Origin: Alphaproteobacteria bacterium
GTDB lineage: Bacteria; Pseudomonadota; Alphaproteobacteria; SP197
Length of the DNA: 7,810 nucleotides
Assembly: GCA_022822575.1 (NCBI GenBank)
Contig: JAJEBJ010000310.1
Coordinates: 1-7,810 of the forward strand
Direction of reading: 5' to 3'
Shown here: positions 1 through 6,648 of the stretch, in pieces
Position numbering within the stretch: the stretch's first letter is position 1
How the letters are laid out: each line of letters opens with the position of its first letter
Notes under the pieces: generated by a model
The model's database searches: none
The model's input: only the letters and a program-made list of their open reading frames with translations
Told to the model about the DNA's origin: nothing
Made by a program: the position numbers and the translations under genes

Positions 1-228
1 ATCATCGACTCCTTCATTTCGCCCGAAGCCGGCGCATACGAGATCGGCAACTGGTACTACGGGCACTCCAACGTGAAGTCCTACGAGGGGTTCGACGAGG
101 AGTTCCTCAATTCGATCGGTCAGACCAAGTACGTCGAGGAGTTCCTGGCAACCGCCCAGTTCCAGCAGACGATGAACGAGCCCGAAGTGCTTGCCAACCG
201 CTGGGAAGAGCTGAAGGCAGGGTTCTGA
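1..228 (+). CDS. ABC transporter substrate-binding protein, polyamine (PotD-like) type, C-terminal end only
   Basis: Frame 1 is open from the first base and ends in TGA at 226-228, giving 75 C-terminal residues; the start lies outside the window. The visible part holds FISPEAGAYEIGNWYYGHSN near its beginning and ends in RWEELKAGF. This is the usual C-terminal pattern of periplasmic spermidine/putrescine-binding proteins: a late helix with 'sPEag' followed by an aromatic 'YGH(S/A)N' segment, and a final helix ending in 'W..lKaGF'. Such proteins capture a polyamine or related cation in the periplasm and deliver it to an ABC permease. The ligand cannot be read from this fragment, and the pocket residues are mostly upstream. 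A terminator hairpin follows within 30 nt, so this is probably the last gene of its transcript. The family call is fairly sure; the polyamine specificity is inference. Confidence 0.8.
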   Translation: MIDSFISPEAGAYEIGNWYYGHSNVKSYEGFDEEFLNSIGQTKYVEEFLATAQFQQTMNEPEVLANRWEELKAGF

Positions 229-254
229 ACCGCTCGTTCATGTGACCAGTCCTG

Positions 255-295
255 CAGGCCCGGCATCGGTGGTGCCGGGCCTGTTGCCCTCTTAT
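255..295 (+). terminator. Rho-independent terminator after the binding-protein gene
   Basis: There is a perfect 11-bp inverted repeat, CAGGCCCGGCA (255-265) and TGCCGGGCCTG (273-283), with a 7-nt loop. A T-rich but interrupted tail (TTGCCCTCTTATT) follows. It begins 26 nt after the TGA at 226-228. The GC-rich stem, short loop and position fit an intrinsic terminator for the upstream + strand gene. The tail is imperfect, so efficiency is uncertain. Confidence 0.75.
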
Positions 296-587
296 TCGGG
301 CATGGACATGGCCCGTTCCTGTCGGTCGTCGTTCGGGGTAAGTTGTTTCCACGCCCGGTTCAATTGGGATCGATCACGGAATGGCTGCCATGACGTGCGA
401 GAGCGCCGGGGAGGTCGAGTCCTCTCACAGCGCACCAGGGTTGTGAGAGGAGCGTCCGGTTGACCGGCCTGCGCTACATTGGACTTCCCTTGTATCGGTG
501 CAGCATGGACCACACGGACACGTCGAATCGCGAATTCGGATCCGCCATGGCATTGGAACTGATACGTCCTGCGCCGGAGAGCACCAG
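296..587. other. Intergenic stretch with no recognisable gene
   Basis: I find no credible coding region in the roughly 290 bases between the terminator and the GTG at 588. Short open frames on both strands have no family resemblance and run through the terminator or the inverted repeat. A GTG at 498 would extend the NTF2-like protein by 30 residues, but it lacks a ribosome binding site and the added residues are low in recognisable structure. The only clear structure is the inverted repeat at 420-451. I looked for a sigma-70 promoter for the downstream gene. TTGACC (460-465) and TACATT (475-480) are only 9 nt apart, so I assign none. Confidence 0.6.
420..451. repeat. 10-bp perfect inverted repeat, possible hairpin or operator
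   Basis: TCCTCTCACA (420-429) and TGTGAGAGGA (442-451) are exact reverse complements separated by 12 nt; a G-T pair could extend the stem inward by one. No T-run follows on either strand, which argues against an intrinsic terminator. It lies 137 nt before the GTG of the NTF2-like gene. It could be a protein-binding dyad or an RNA hairpin in a 5' leader; the sequence alone does not decide. Confidence 0.55.
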
Positions 588-590
588 GTG
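576..590 (+). promoter_or_regulatory. Ribosome binding site that sets the GTG start of the NTF2-like gene
   Basis: GGAGAG (576-581) sits 6 nt before GTG (588-590). This is the best Shine-Dalgarno match seen at any gene start in the window. It is the reason to prefer GTG 588 over the upstream in-frame GTG at 498, which has no such site. Confidence 0.7.
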
Positions 591-980
591 ACTGCCGGAT
601 GCTCGGCCCGGGACTTGGCTACCGAGCTCTGGCGCCTGTTCGACGCCGGGCTGTTCCGCGACGCCCTGCCGTTGTTCGCGGAAGACTTCGAGGCTCACTG
701 GCCCAATACCCGGGAGCGCATCCGCGGCCCGGAGAACTTCATTGCCCTCAACGAGAACTACCCGGGTGTTTCGCGCTGTTCGGTCCGGAGAATCGAGGAG
801 AGCTCCGGTGGCGTGGTGACTGTGACCGAAATCAGCACCGAAGTTGGCAATGACCGGGTCGCGTTGTTCGCGGTGTCGTTCTTCAGCGTGCGGGACGGTC
901 GAATCGCCGCCGCCGAGGAATACTTCAGCGAAAATGGGTCGCCGCCGTTCGACCGTTCCGCCTGGTCGGAACGTTACTGA
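588..980 (+). CDS. SnoaL-like / NTF2-fold small protein, function unknown
   Basis: The gene encodes 130 residues from GTG 588 to TGA 978-980, the usual size of a single SnoaL/NTF2-like domain. The N-terminal helix (about residues 7-30, LATELWRLFDAGLFRDALPL) is followed by FAEDFEAHWPNTRERIRGPE, where 'F..Df..hwP.t.eri.G.e' is a common pattern in this fold, then FIALNENYPG. Alternating strand-rich segments follow, including VVTVTEIS and a closing FFSVRDGRIAAAEEYF strand pair typical of the cone-shaped barrel. There is no signal peptide or membrane segment, so it should be cytosolic. The fold is used by isomerases, cyclases, dehydratases and non-catalytic binders, so no reaction can be assigned. 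It stands alone, converging on the tRNA-Ser gene. Its family is fairly sure, its function unknown. Confidence 0.8.
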   Translation: MTAGCSARDLATELWRLFDAGLFRDALPLFAEDFEAHWPNTRERIRGPENFIALNENYPGVSRCSVRRIEESSGGVVTVTEISTEVGNDRVALFAVSFFSVRDGRIAAAEEYFSENGSPPFDRSAWSERY

Positions 981-1005
981 GTCATCGTCGATCGACCGAG
1001 TGTCC

Positions 1006-1039
1006 GCTGCTCCCTGCCACTGATCGGGAACGGGGCAGC
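1006..1039. other. Imperfect hairpin in the spacer between convergent transcripts
   Basis: GCTGC (1006-1010) pairs with GCAGC (1035-1039), and the adjoining TCCC (1011-1014) pairs with GGGA (1026-1029), leaving a 5-nt bulge (1030-1034) and an 11-nt loop. It lies between the end of the NTF2-like gene and the 3' end of tRNA-Ser, where a terminator for either strand is expected. There is no T-run on either side, so termination is only a guess. Confidence 0.25.
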
Positions 1040-1110
1040 ATTAATCGAAACAGGGATCTGAGCGGAGCGGGCAGGCCATGTCCGTCCGCCGGCGTCCAGG
1101 GTCGTGGTGA

Positions 1111-1198
1111 TGGCGGAGGGGACGGGATTCGAACCCGTGAGGGCTTTCGCCCAACACGCTTTCCAGGCGTGCGCCTTAGACCGCTCGGCCACCCCTCC
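1111..1198 (-). tRNA. tRNA-Ser(GGA)
   Basis: On the - strand an 88-nt cloverleaf including an encoded CCA can be folded by eye. The acceptor GGAGGGG (1198-1192) pairs with CCCCTCC (1121-1115), followed by discriminator G (1114) and CCA (1113-1111). The D region has GGCCGAGCGGTC. The anticodon stem CACGC/GCGTG (1171-1167 with 1159-1155) encloses loop CTGGAAA, whose anticodon GGA is at 1164-1162. A long variable arm (GGGCGAAAGCCC) marks a class II tRNA, and the T arm is ACGGGTTCGAATCCCGT. The long variable arm, discriminator G and anticodon agree on serine, reading UCC and UCU. It lies 52 nt downstream of lepA on the same strand. Confidence 0.98.
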
Positions 1199-1217
1199 GT
1201 CTTCGGAGACGGCCGTG

Positions 1218-1246
1218 AACCTAGCGACTGTGGCGGATACGGACAA
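1218..1246 (-). promoter_or_regulatory. Candidate sigma-70-type promoter for tRNA-Ser
   Basis: On the - strand TTGTCC (1246-1241) and TAGGTT (1223-1218) are spaced by 17 nt, ideal for a housekeeping promoter. The -35 matches TTGACA at 4 of 6 positions and the -10 matches TATAAT at 3 of 6. It fits entirely between the lepA stop and the tRNA, with the -10 19 nt before the mature 5' end. This would let the tRNA be made independently of the lepA transcript. The match is moderate. Confidence 0.5.
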
Positions 1247-1250
1247 GCGT

Positions 1251-3053
1251 TCAGTCGGCGAGCTTGAGGGCGGCGAGAAAGGCGTCCTGGGGGATCTCGA
1301 CATTGCCGAATTGGCGCATTCGCTTCTTTCCCCTCTTCTGGCGGTCGAGCAACTTGCGCTTGCGACTGACGTCGCCCCCGTAGCATTTGGCCAGCACGTC
1401 CTTGCGCAGGGCCGAGAGGGTCTCGCGGGCGATGATCCTGCCCCCGATTGCGGCCTGGATGGGTATCTTGAAGAGCTGCCGAGGGATGGCGTCCTTCAGT
1501 TTCTCGCAGATCACGCGGCCACGGGCCTCTGCCCGGCTGCGTTCCGCGATGAGGCTCAGTCCGTCGACCTGCTCGCCGTTGACGAGGATGTCGATGCGTA
1601 CGAGGTCGCCCTCGAGATAGCCGTCAAGGTGATAGTCGAAACTCGCATAGCCGCTCGACACGGACTTGAGGCGGTCATGGAAATCGAAGACGACCTCGGC
1701 GAGCGGCAGGCGGTAGATCACCATCGCCCGGCCACCGACATAGGTGAGATCGACCTGTTCGCCGCGCCTTGAGGTGACAAGGCGCAACACCGCGCCAAGA
1801 TAGGTGTCGGGAACCATGATGGTGGCCCGGATCCACGGTTCCTCGATGGCCTCGATCAATGTCGGATCGGGAAGATCCGCCGGGTTGTGGAGATCGAAGG
1901 TCTCCCCCGTCTTCTGCGTCACCCGGTAGACGACACTGGGGGCGGTGGCCAGGAGGTCGAGGCCGAACTCGCGCTCGAGCCGCTCCTGGATGATCTCGAG
2001 GTGCAGGACGCCGAGAAAACCGCAGCGGAATCCGAACCCCAGGGCGGCCGAGTTTTCGGGCTCGAAGTGGAAGCTGGCGTCGTTGAGTCTCAGTTTGCCG
2101 AGACTCTCGCGCAGTTCGTTGTAGTCGCCCGAATCGGTGGTGAAGAGACCGCAGAAGACGACCGGCACGCTCGGTGCGAAGCCCTCGAGTGCCGTGTCGG
2201 TGGGATGGCGGACATCGGTGATCGTGTCACCGATCCGGCACTCGGCGATATCCTTGATGGCGGCGGTGATGAAGCCGATTTCGCCGGGACCAAGGGAGTC
2301 GACCAGGACGGCCTTGGGTGTCATGATTCCCACCCGGTCGACCTCGCGCACCGCGCCCGTCCCCAGCATCCTGATCTTCTGGCGTTTCTCGAGATGGCCG
2401 TCGAAGACGCGCACGAGGATGACGACACCGAGATAGGGATCGTACCAGGAATCCACCAGGAGGGCCTTGAGAGGCCGGTCCTCTCCCTGGCTCACCGGCG
2501 GCGGCAGATGGGCGATGATGGCCCGGATCACTTCGGGCACGTTGGTTCCGCTCTTGGCGGAAACGGGAATGGCGGCCGTGGCGTCAATGCCGATCGAACT
2601 CTCCACGTCACGCCGGGTGCGTTCCGTGTCGGCCGCGGCCAGGTCGGTCTTGTTGATGACGGGAAGGATCTCGAGGTCCGCCTCGATCGCCAGGTAGGCA
2701 TTGGCGACCGTCTGGGCCTCGACTCCCTGTGTGGCGTCGACGATGAGGATGGCGCCCTCACAGGCACGCATGCTGCGGCTGACCTCATAGGTGAAGTCGA
2801 CGTGACCCGGGGTATCGATGAGATTGATGAGCCAGGATTCGCCGTCCTCATCGTCCCAGGTGAGGCGGACCGTCTGAGCCTTGATCGTGATGCCGCGTTC
2901 TCTCTCGAGATCCATGGCATCGAGGACCTGGCCACGCATTTCGCGCTCGTCGAGACCGCCGCAGACCTCGATCAGGCGATCGGCCAGTGTCGACTTGCCA
3001 TGATCGATGTGGGCGATGATCGCGACATTCCGGATGTGGTCGAACGTCACCAT
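1251..3053 (-). CDS. lepA: Elongation factor 4 (LepA), ribosome back-translocating GTPase
   Basis: The 600-residue product matches the usual EF-4 length. EF-4 binds the ribosome, hydrolyses GTP and is linked to back-translocation and to ribosome assembly or initiation. The GTPase domain (about 1-185) shows G1 AHIDHGKST (14-22), the RGIT switch (53-56), G3 DTPGH (80-84, with the catalytic-type His84), G4 NKTD (134-137) and G5 SAK (165-167). NKTD replaces the common NKID, but the essential Asn, Lys and Asp remain. Domains II and III follow, then the EF-G-like domain V. The EF-4-specific C-terminal domain (about 490-600) contains CYGGDVSRKRKLLDRQK and GKKRMRQFG and ends NVEIPQDAFLAALKLAD. ATG 3053 lies 3 nt after the pheT stop with no clear Shine-Dalgarno, which suggests translational coupling. 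The product is soluble, with no membrane segments. Confidence 0.98.
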   Translation of the reverse strand: MVTFDHIRNVAIIAHIDHGKSTLADRLIEVCGGLDEREMRGQVLDAMDLERERGITIKAQTVRLTWDDEDGESWLINLIDTPGHVDFTYEVSRSMRACEGAILIVDATQGVEAQTVANAYLAIEADLEILPVINKTDLAAADTERTRRDVESSIGIDATAAIPVSAKSGTNVPEVIRAIIAHLPPPVSQGEDRPLKALLVDSWYDPYLGVVILVRVFDGHLEKRQKIRMLGTGAVREVDRVGIMTPKAVLVDSLGPGEIGFITAAIKDIAECRIGDTITDVRHPTDTALEGFAPSVPVVFCGLFTTDSGDYNELRESLGKLRLNDASFHFEPENSAALGFGFRCGFLGVLHLEIIQERLEREFGLDLLATAPSVVYRVTQKTGETFDLHNPADLPDPTLIEAIEEPWIRATIMVPDTYLGAVLRLVTSRRGEQVDLTYVGGRAMVIYRLPLAEVVFDFHDRLKSVSSGYASFDYHLDGYLEGDLVRIDILVNGEQVDGLSLIAERSRAEARGRVICEKLKDAIPRQLFKIPIQAAIGGRIIARETLSALRKDVLAKCYGGDVSRKRKLLDRQKRGKKRMRQFGNVEIPQDAFLAALKLAD

Positions 3054-3056
3054 GGA

Positions 3057-5456
3057 TCACTGCGCACGCAGCGTCCCGCCGGTGCGCTTGTGCACGGCCT
3101 CGACGATGCGCGCGGAGAGGGACTCGATCTCGCTCTCGGTCAGGCTTGCCTCTTCGGGCTGGAAGGTCACGGCCACGGCCAGCGAGACCTTGCCGTCGGC
3201 CACCCCTGATCCGGTGTAGCGATCGAAGACCTCGACGTCCTGGATGAGGGTCTTTGCCGTGCCGGTGATGGCGCGCAGCACCCGGGAGGCGGGCACGTCG
3301 AGATCGACGAGGAATGCGAAGTCCCGGCGCACCGGCTGGAAACGCGAAAGATGGAGGTCCGGACGTGCCGTCGTCCGGCTCCTCGGCCGCGGCAGTGCCT
3401 CGAGGTGGAGTTCAAAGACAACGGCAGGACCGGCAACATCGAGGGCGCGGAGAATTTCCGGATGCACCTCGCCGAAGGAGGCAAGAGCCTTGGGTCCGAG
3501 TCTCAAGACTCCCGATCGTCCGGGATGAAACCACGCCTCGGCGTCGGCCGTGGCCTCGAGACGGTCGGTCGGGACACCCGCTGCGTCGAGAACCGCCATG
3601 GCATCGGCCTTGGCATCGAAGGCGTCCACATCCCGGTCGCCGCCGCTCCAGTGACGCGGCCCGGTGCGTCCCGTTCTCAGTCCGGCGACGGCCGTCTTCT
3701 GGTCCTGGATGCCGTGATAGACGGGGCCGATCTCGAAAAGACCGGGGTCCCGCAACCCTCTCGCCTGGTTGCGTGCCGCTGCCTCGAGGAGGCCGGGGAT
3801 CAGGGAGGGGCGCATCGCCGACATGTCCGAAGAAATCGGATTGACGAGTTCCAGTCCGTCATTGCCGCCGCCAAACAAGTGGGCTCCGCCCGAAGCGATG
3901 AAGGAATAGGTGACCGCCTCGTAGAGACCGCGGCCCGCAAGAATCCGGCGGGCCCGGCGCAGTCTCTTCTGCCCGGTCGAAAGAGCATCGCGCGGGATGC
4001 CGCCCGGGCGCGGCAGCGTTGCCATCGGGATCTCGTCGAATCCGTGAATTCGCAGGATCTCCTCGATGACGTCCGGTTCGCACTCCATGTCGTGGCGCCA
4101 TGACGGCACGGTGACGGACCAGGTGTCCTCGCCCGCCTCGCGAACCGTGAAGCCGAGATCGCCGAGTATGGCCGAGGTGCGGTCCGCCGGAATGTCGATG
4201 CCTCCCAGCGAACGGACCCGCGACGGGCGCACGTCCATCACCTGGCGAGCCACCGGAACCGAACCGGCGGTCACCACGTGGCTTGCCTCGCCGCCGCAGA
4301 TGTCGAGGATCAGGCGGGTGGCGATCTCCATGCATTCGGCGGCAAAGGCGTTGTCGATGCCGCGTTCGAAGCGTTGGCGGGCATCGCTCACCAGGTTGAG
4401 CTTGCGGCCGGTGGCCGCCGTGCGCAGCGGATCGAAGAGGGCGATCTCGAGAAAGCCCTCGCTTGTCGTGTCGTCGGCCCCGGTCCCCGCACCGCCGATG
4501 ACGCCGCCCAGTCCCAGCATGCCAGATGAATCGAAGATGACGGTCATCTCCTCATCGGTCTCGTAGGCCTTTCCGTTGAGGGCTTCGAAACTCTCGCCCG
4601 GTCGTGCCAGCCGGGCGCCGATCGGTCCGTTGACCTTGCGGGCGTCGTAGATGTGCGCCGGGCGTCCGATATCCAGGGTGAGCCAGTTGGTGATGTCGAC
4701 GAGTGCGGAGATGGGACGCAGGCCGACAGCTTCGAGTTTCCGGCGCATCCATTCCGGACTCGGCCCGTTGACGAGCCCCCGGAAATGGCGGCCCAGGAAG
4801 GCCGGACAGGCGTCTTCAGCACCGGGCGCGAAGTCGAGTTCGATGGCAATGGGGCTGTCATGGGTTCCCGGCCATGGCGTCGTGTCGAGCGGTAGAAGTT
4901 CCCCGACACCGGCTGCGGCCAGATCCCGGGCGATGCCGCGCACGCTGAAGCAATCGCCCCTGTCCGGCGTCACGGAAACATCGATGACGGGATCGTCGAG
5001 GCCGGCGATGGCGGCAAAAGAGGTCCCGACCGGTGTCTCATCGGGAAGTTCGATGATTCCCTCGTGTTCGTCGGATAGGCCCATTTCGCGTTCTGAACAG
5101 AGCATGCCGCGACTCTCGACGCCCCGGATCACGGTGTTCTTGAGGTCGAGACCGGTCCCGGGAATATGGCTGCCGGAGGGAGCGAAGACACCCATCATGC
5201 CGGCCCGAGCGTTGGGTGCGCCGCAGACCACCTGGACTTCGGCGTCTGCCGTTTCGACCAGGCACACCTGAAGCCTTTCGGCATTGGGGTGGGGTTCCGC
5301 GGACTTCACCCGCGCGGCCGTGAAGGGCGCGACGTCGCGGGAACGGTCCTCGACCCCCTCGACCTCGAGGCCGATGCGGTTGAGCGTGGCGACGATCTCG
5401 TCGAGCGAAGCGCCCGTCCCGAGATGCCGTTTCAGCCATGCGAGCGTCAGTTTCAT
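3057..5456 (-). CDS. pheT: Phenylalanine-tRNA ligase beta subunit
   Basis: At 799 residues it is close to the 795 of E. coli PheT. With PheS it forms the (alpha-beta)2 enzyme that charges tRNA-Phe; the beta subunit binds tRNA and edits mischarged tyrosine. Domains in order: the N-terminal B1 segment; an EMAP/OB-type tRNA-binding domain (about 39-150, with HPNAERLQVC at 56-65, VCGAPN at 77-82 and SRGMLCS at 115-121); VTPDRGDCFSVRGIARDL at 162-179; the B3/B4 editing region (about 210-390); B5 (about 405-475, with WRHDMECEPDVIEEILRIHG); a catalytically inactive synthetase-like core (about 490-690); and a C-terminal ferredoxin-fold anticodon-binding domain (about 705-798, FQPVRRDFAFLVD). ATG 5456 gives the canonical MKLTLAWLK start. 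It lies 31 nt after pheS and shows no obvious ribosome binding site, so coupling or non-SD initiation is likely. Confidence 0.98.
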   Translation of the reverse strand: MKLTLAWLKRHLGTGASLDEIVATLNRIGLEVEGVEDRSRDVAPFTAARVKSAEPHPNAERLQVCLVETADAEVQVVCGAPNARAGMMGVFAPSGSHIPGTGLDLKNTVIRGVESRGMLCSEREMGLSDEHEGIIELPDETPVGTSFAAIAGLDDPVIDVSVTPDRGDCFSVRGIARDLAAAGVGELLPLDTTPWPGTHDSPIAIELDFAPGAEDACPAFLGRHFRGLVNGPSPEWMRRKLEAVGLRPISALVDITNWLTLDIGRPAHIYDARKVNGPIGARLARPGESFEALNGKAYETDEEMTVIFDSSGMLGLGGVIGGAGTGADDTTSEGFLEIALFDPLRTAATGRKLNLVSDARQRFERGIDNAFAAECMEIATRLILDICGGEASHVVTAGSVPVARQVMDVRPSRVRSLGGIDIPADRTSAILGDLGFTVREAGEDTWSVTVPSWRHDMECEPDVIEEILRIHGFDEIPMATLPRPGGIPRDALSTGQKRLRRARRILAGRGLYEAVTYSFIASGGAHLFGGGNDGLELVNPISSDMSAMRPSLIPGLLEAAARNQARGLRDPGLFEIGPVYHGIQDQKTAVAGLRTGRTGPRHWSGGDRDVDAFDAKADAMAVLDAAGVPTDRLEATADAEAWFHPGRSGVLRLGPKALASFGEVHPEILRALDVAGPAVVFELHLEALPRPRSRTTARPDLHLSRFQPVRRDFAFLVDLDVPASRVLRAITGTAKTLIQDVEVFDRYTGSGVADGKVSLAVAVTFQPEEASLTESEIESLSARIVEAVHKRTGGTLRAQ

Positions 5457-5487
5457 GATTCAGACAGCGACAGGGGAAGCGTGGCGG

Positions 5488-6567
5488 TCATGGCGTCAGC
5501 CCCCCATAGAGCGTGGGAACGTCGAGCGGCCTGAAACCGTAGTGACGCAGCCAGCGCAAATCGGAATCGAAGAAACCGCGCAGATCCGGGATGGCGTACT
5601 TCAGCATGGCGAGGCGGTCGATGCCGAGACCGAAGGCAAAGCCCTGCCACGCATCCGGGTCGACGCCACCGTTGGCGAGCACACGGGGGTGCACCATGCC
5701 GCTTCCGAGAACCTCCATCCAGCCTTCGCCTTCGCCGATGGTGAGCCGGTTGCCCGAGAAGGAACATCCGATGTCCACCTCCATGGACGGAGACGTGAAG
5801 GGAAAATAGCTCGGACGGAAGCGCATGGGCACATCATCAACGCCGAAGAAGGCCTCGACAAACTGACGCAGGCAACCCTTGAGATGACCCATGTGGATGG
5901 CCCGGTCGATCACCAGGCCCTCGACCTGGTGGAACATGGGCGTGTGGGTGAGATCGCTGTCGCTTCGGTAGGTGCGGCCCGGAGCGATGATGCGAATAGG
6001 CGGCGGATTTTCCAGCATGTGGCGGATCTGCACCGGCGATGTGTGCGTGCGCAGCACCGGCCGGGCTCCGCCGGCGACAGGCAGCAGATAGAAGGTGTCG
6101 TGTTCCTGGCGCGCCGGATGCTCCTCCGGCATGTTGAGGGCGCCGAAGTTGAACCAGTCATCCTCGATGTCGGGACCCTCGGCCACCGTGAAGCCCATGT
6201 CGGCAAGGATGGCGATGATCTCGTCGGTCGCCTGGCTGACGGGATGCACCGTGCCACCGGGCGCGGGCCGTTCCGGGAGTGTGACATCGATGCGTTCGGT
6301 TTCGAGAATGGCGTCGATACGCTGCCGCTCGAGTTCCTCCCTGCGTCTGTCGATGGCGGACTGAAGGTCGTTCTTTGCGGCATTGAGAGCCTGTCCGGCC
6401 TGGCGTCTCGCCTGCGGATCCAGGGCGCCGAGGCCCTTCATCAGGAGCGTAATCGAACCCTTGCGTCCCAGTGTGGCGACACGGACGGCGTCGAGACCGG
6501 CGATGTCACCGGCACCGGCTATGGCGTCGAGGGAGTCGTTGAGTATGGTGGTAATGCGGTCGTCCAT
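5488..6567 (-). CDS. pheS: Phenylalanine-tRNA ligase alpha subunit
   Basis: The gene encodes 359 residues from ATG 6567 to TGA 5490-5488. This is the catalytic subunit, which activates Phe with ATP and transfers it to tRNA-Phe. A helical N-terminal arm (about 1-90) precedes the class II synthetase core. Core landmarks are FNFGALNMPEEHPA (139-152), LRTHTSPVQIRHM (172-184), motif 2 with GRTYRSDSDLTHTPMFHQVEG (197-217), FRPSYFPFTSPSMEVD (250-265), a GWMEVLGSGMVHP stretch (282-294) and motif 3 GFAFGLGIDRLAM (309-321). The same frame is open upstream to a TTG at 6588, but that adds seven residues from inside the hairpin tail. ATG 6567 has GGA (6577-6575) 7 nt upstream and gives the family-like MDDRI start. 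A terminator-like hairpin lies just before it. Confidence 0.97.
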   Translation of the reverse strand: MDDRITTILNDSLDAIAGAGDIAGLDAVRVATLGRKGSITLLMKGLGALDPQARRQAGQALNAAKNDLQSAIDRRREELERQRIDAILETERIDVTLPERPAPGGTVHPVSQATDEIIAILADMGFTVAEGPDIEDDWFNFGALNMPEEHPARQEHDTFYLLPVAGGARPVLRTHTSPVQIRHMLENPPPIRIIAPGRTYRSDSDLTHTPMFHQVEGLVIDRAIHMGHLKGCLRQFVEAFFGVDDVPMRFRPSYFPFTSPSMEVDIGCSFSGNRLTIGEGEGWMEVLGSGMVHPRVLANGGVDPDAWQGFAFGLGIDRLAMLKYAIPDLRGFFDSDLRWLRHYGFRPLDVPTLYGGLTP

Positions 6568-6577
6568 GTCGGGGTCC

Positions 6578-6611
6578 AAACAGCACAAAGGGGCCTCGAG
6601 GGAGGCCCCTT
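6578..6611 (-). terminator. Terminator-like hairpin between rplT and pheS, possible attenuator
   Basis: On the - strand AAGGGGCCTC (6611-6602) and GAGGCCCCTT (6597-6588) form a perfect 10-bp stem with a 4-nt loop (CCTC). The tail is TGTGCTGTTT, T-rich but interrupted. The hairpin sits 38 nt after the rplT stop and 20 nt before the pheS ATG. It would cut or reduce read-through from the infC-rpmI-rplT part into pheST-lepA. No Phe-rich leader peptide is visible in the 81-nt gap, so E. coli-style pheST attenuation by a leader peptide is not supported. Confidence 0.65.
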
Positions 6612-6648
6612 CGCCGGTCAGATTCTGGTCCGTCAGTCTGTCTGTTGA

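Noticed and set aside
395..480. GTGCGAG followed by a hairpin, reminiscent of a group II intron 5' end
   Set aside because: No domain V hairpin, no reverse transcriptase frame and no intron-sized structure are present.
460..480. TTGACC and TACATT as a promoter for the NTF2-like gene
   Set aside because: The spacing is only 9 nt, far below the 16-18 needed for a sigma-70-type promoter.
532..550. Back-to-back GAATTC, GGATCC and CCATGG sites resembling a cloning-vector polylinker
   Set aside because: The flanking sequence continues smoothly in composition into the NTF2-like gene, and no other vector sequence is seen. Three 6-base palindromes within 19 bp can occur by chance; reads spanning the spot would settle it.
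987..996. 10-bp palindrome GTCGATCGAC just after the NTF2-like gene
   Set aside because: It is short, built of CGATCG-type sequence common in GC-rich genomes, has no extended arms, and is not followed by a T-run.
974..1386. Open frames on the - strand covering the tRNA-Ser gene
   Set aside because: They read straight through a complete cloverleaf tRNA and into the lepA end in the wrong frame.
1887..3209. 440-codon open frame on the + strand opposite lepA and the end of pheT
   Set aside because: It is antisense to a fully canonical EF-4, lacks any recognisable domain, and its composition reflects third-position GC bias of the real gene.
5284..6648. 454-codon open frame on the + strand opposite pheS and the start of pheT
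   Set aside because: It crosses the pheS-pheT gap and the rplT-pheS hairpin, has no family resemblance, and is explained as a shadow of the - strand genes.
6568..6648. Possible Phe-rich leader peptide for pheST attenuation
   Set aside because: No short open frame with clustered Phe codons can be found in the 81-nt gap.
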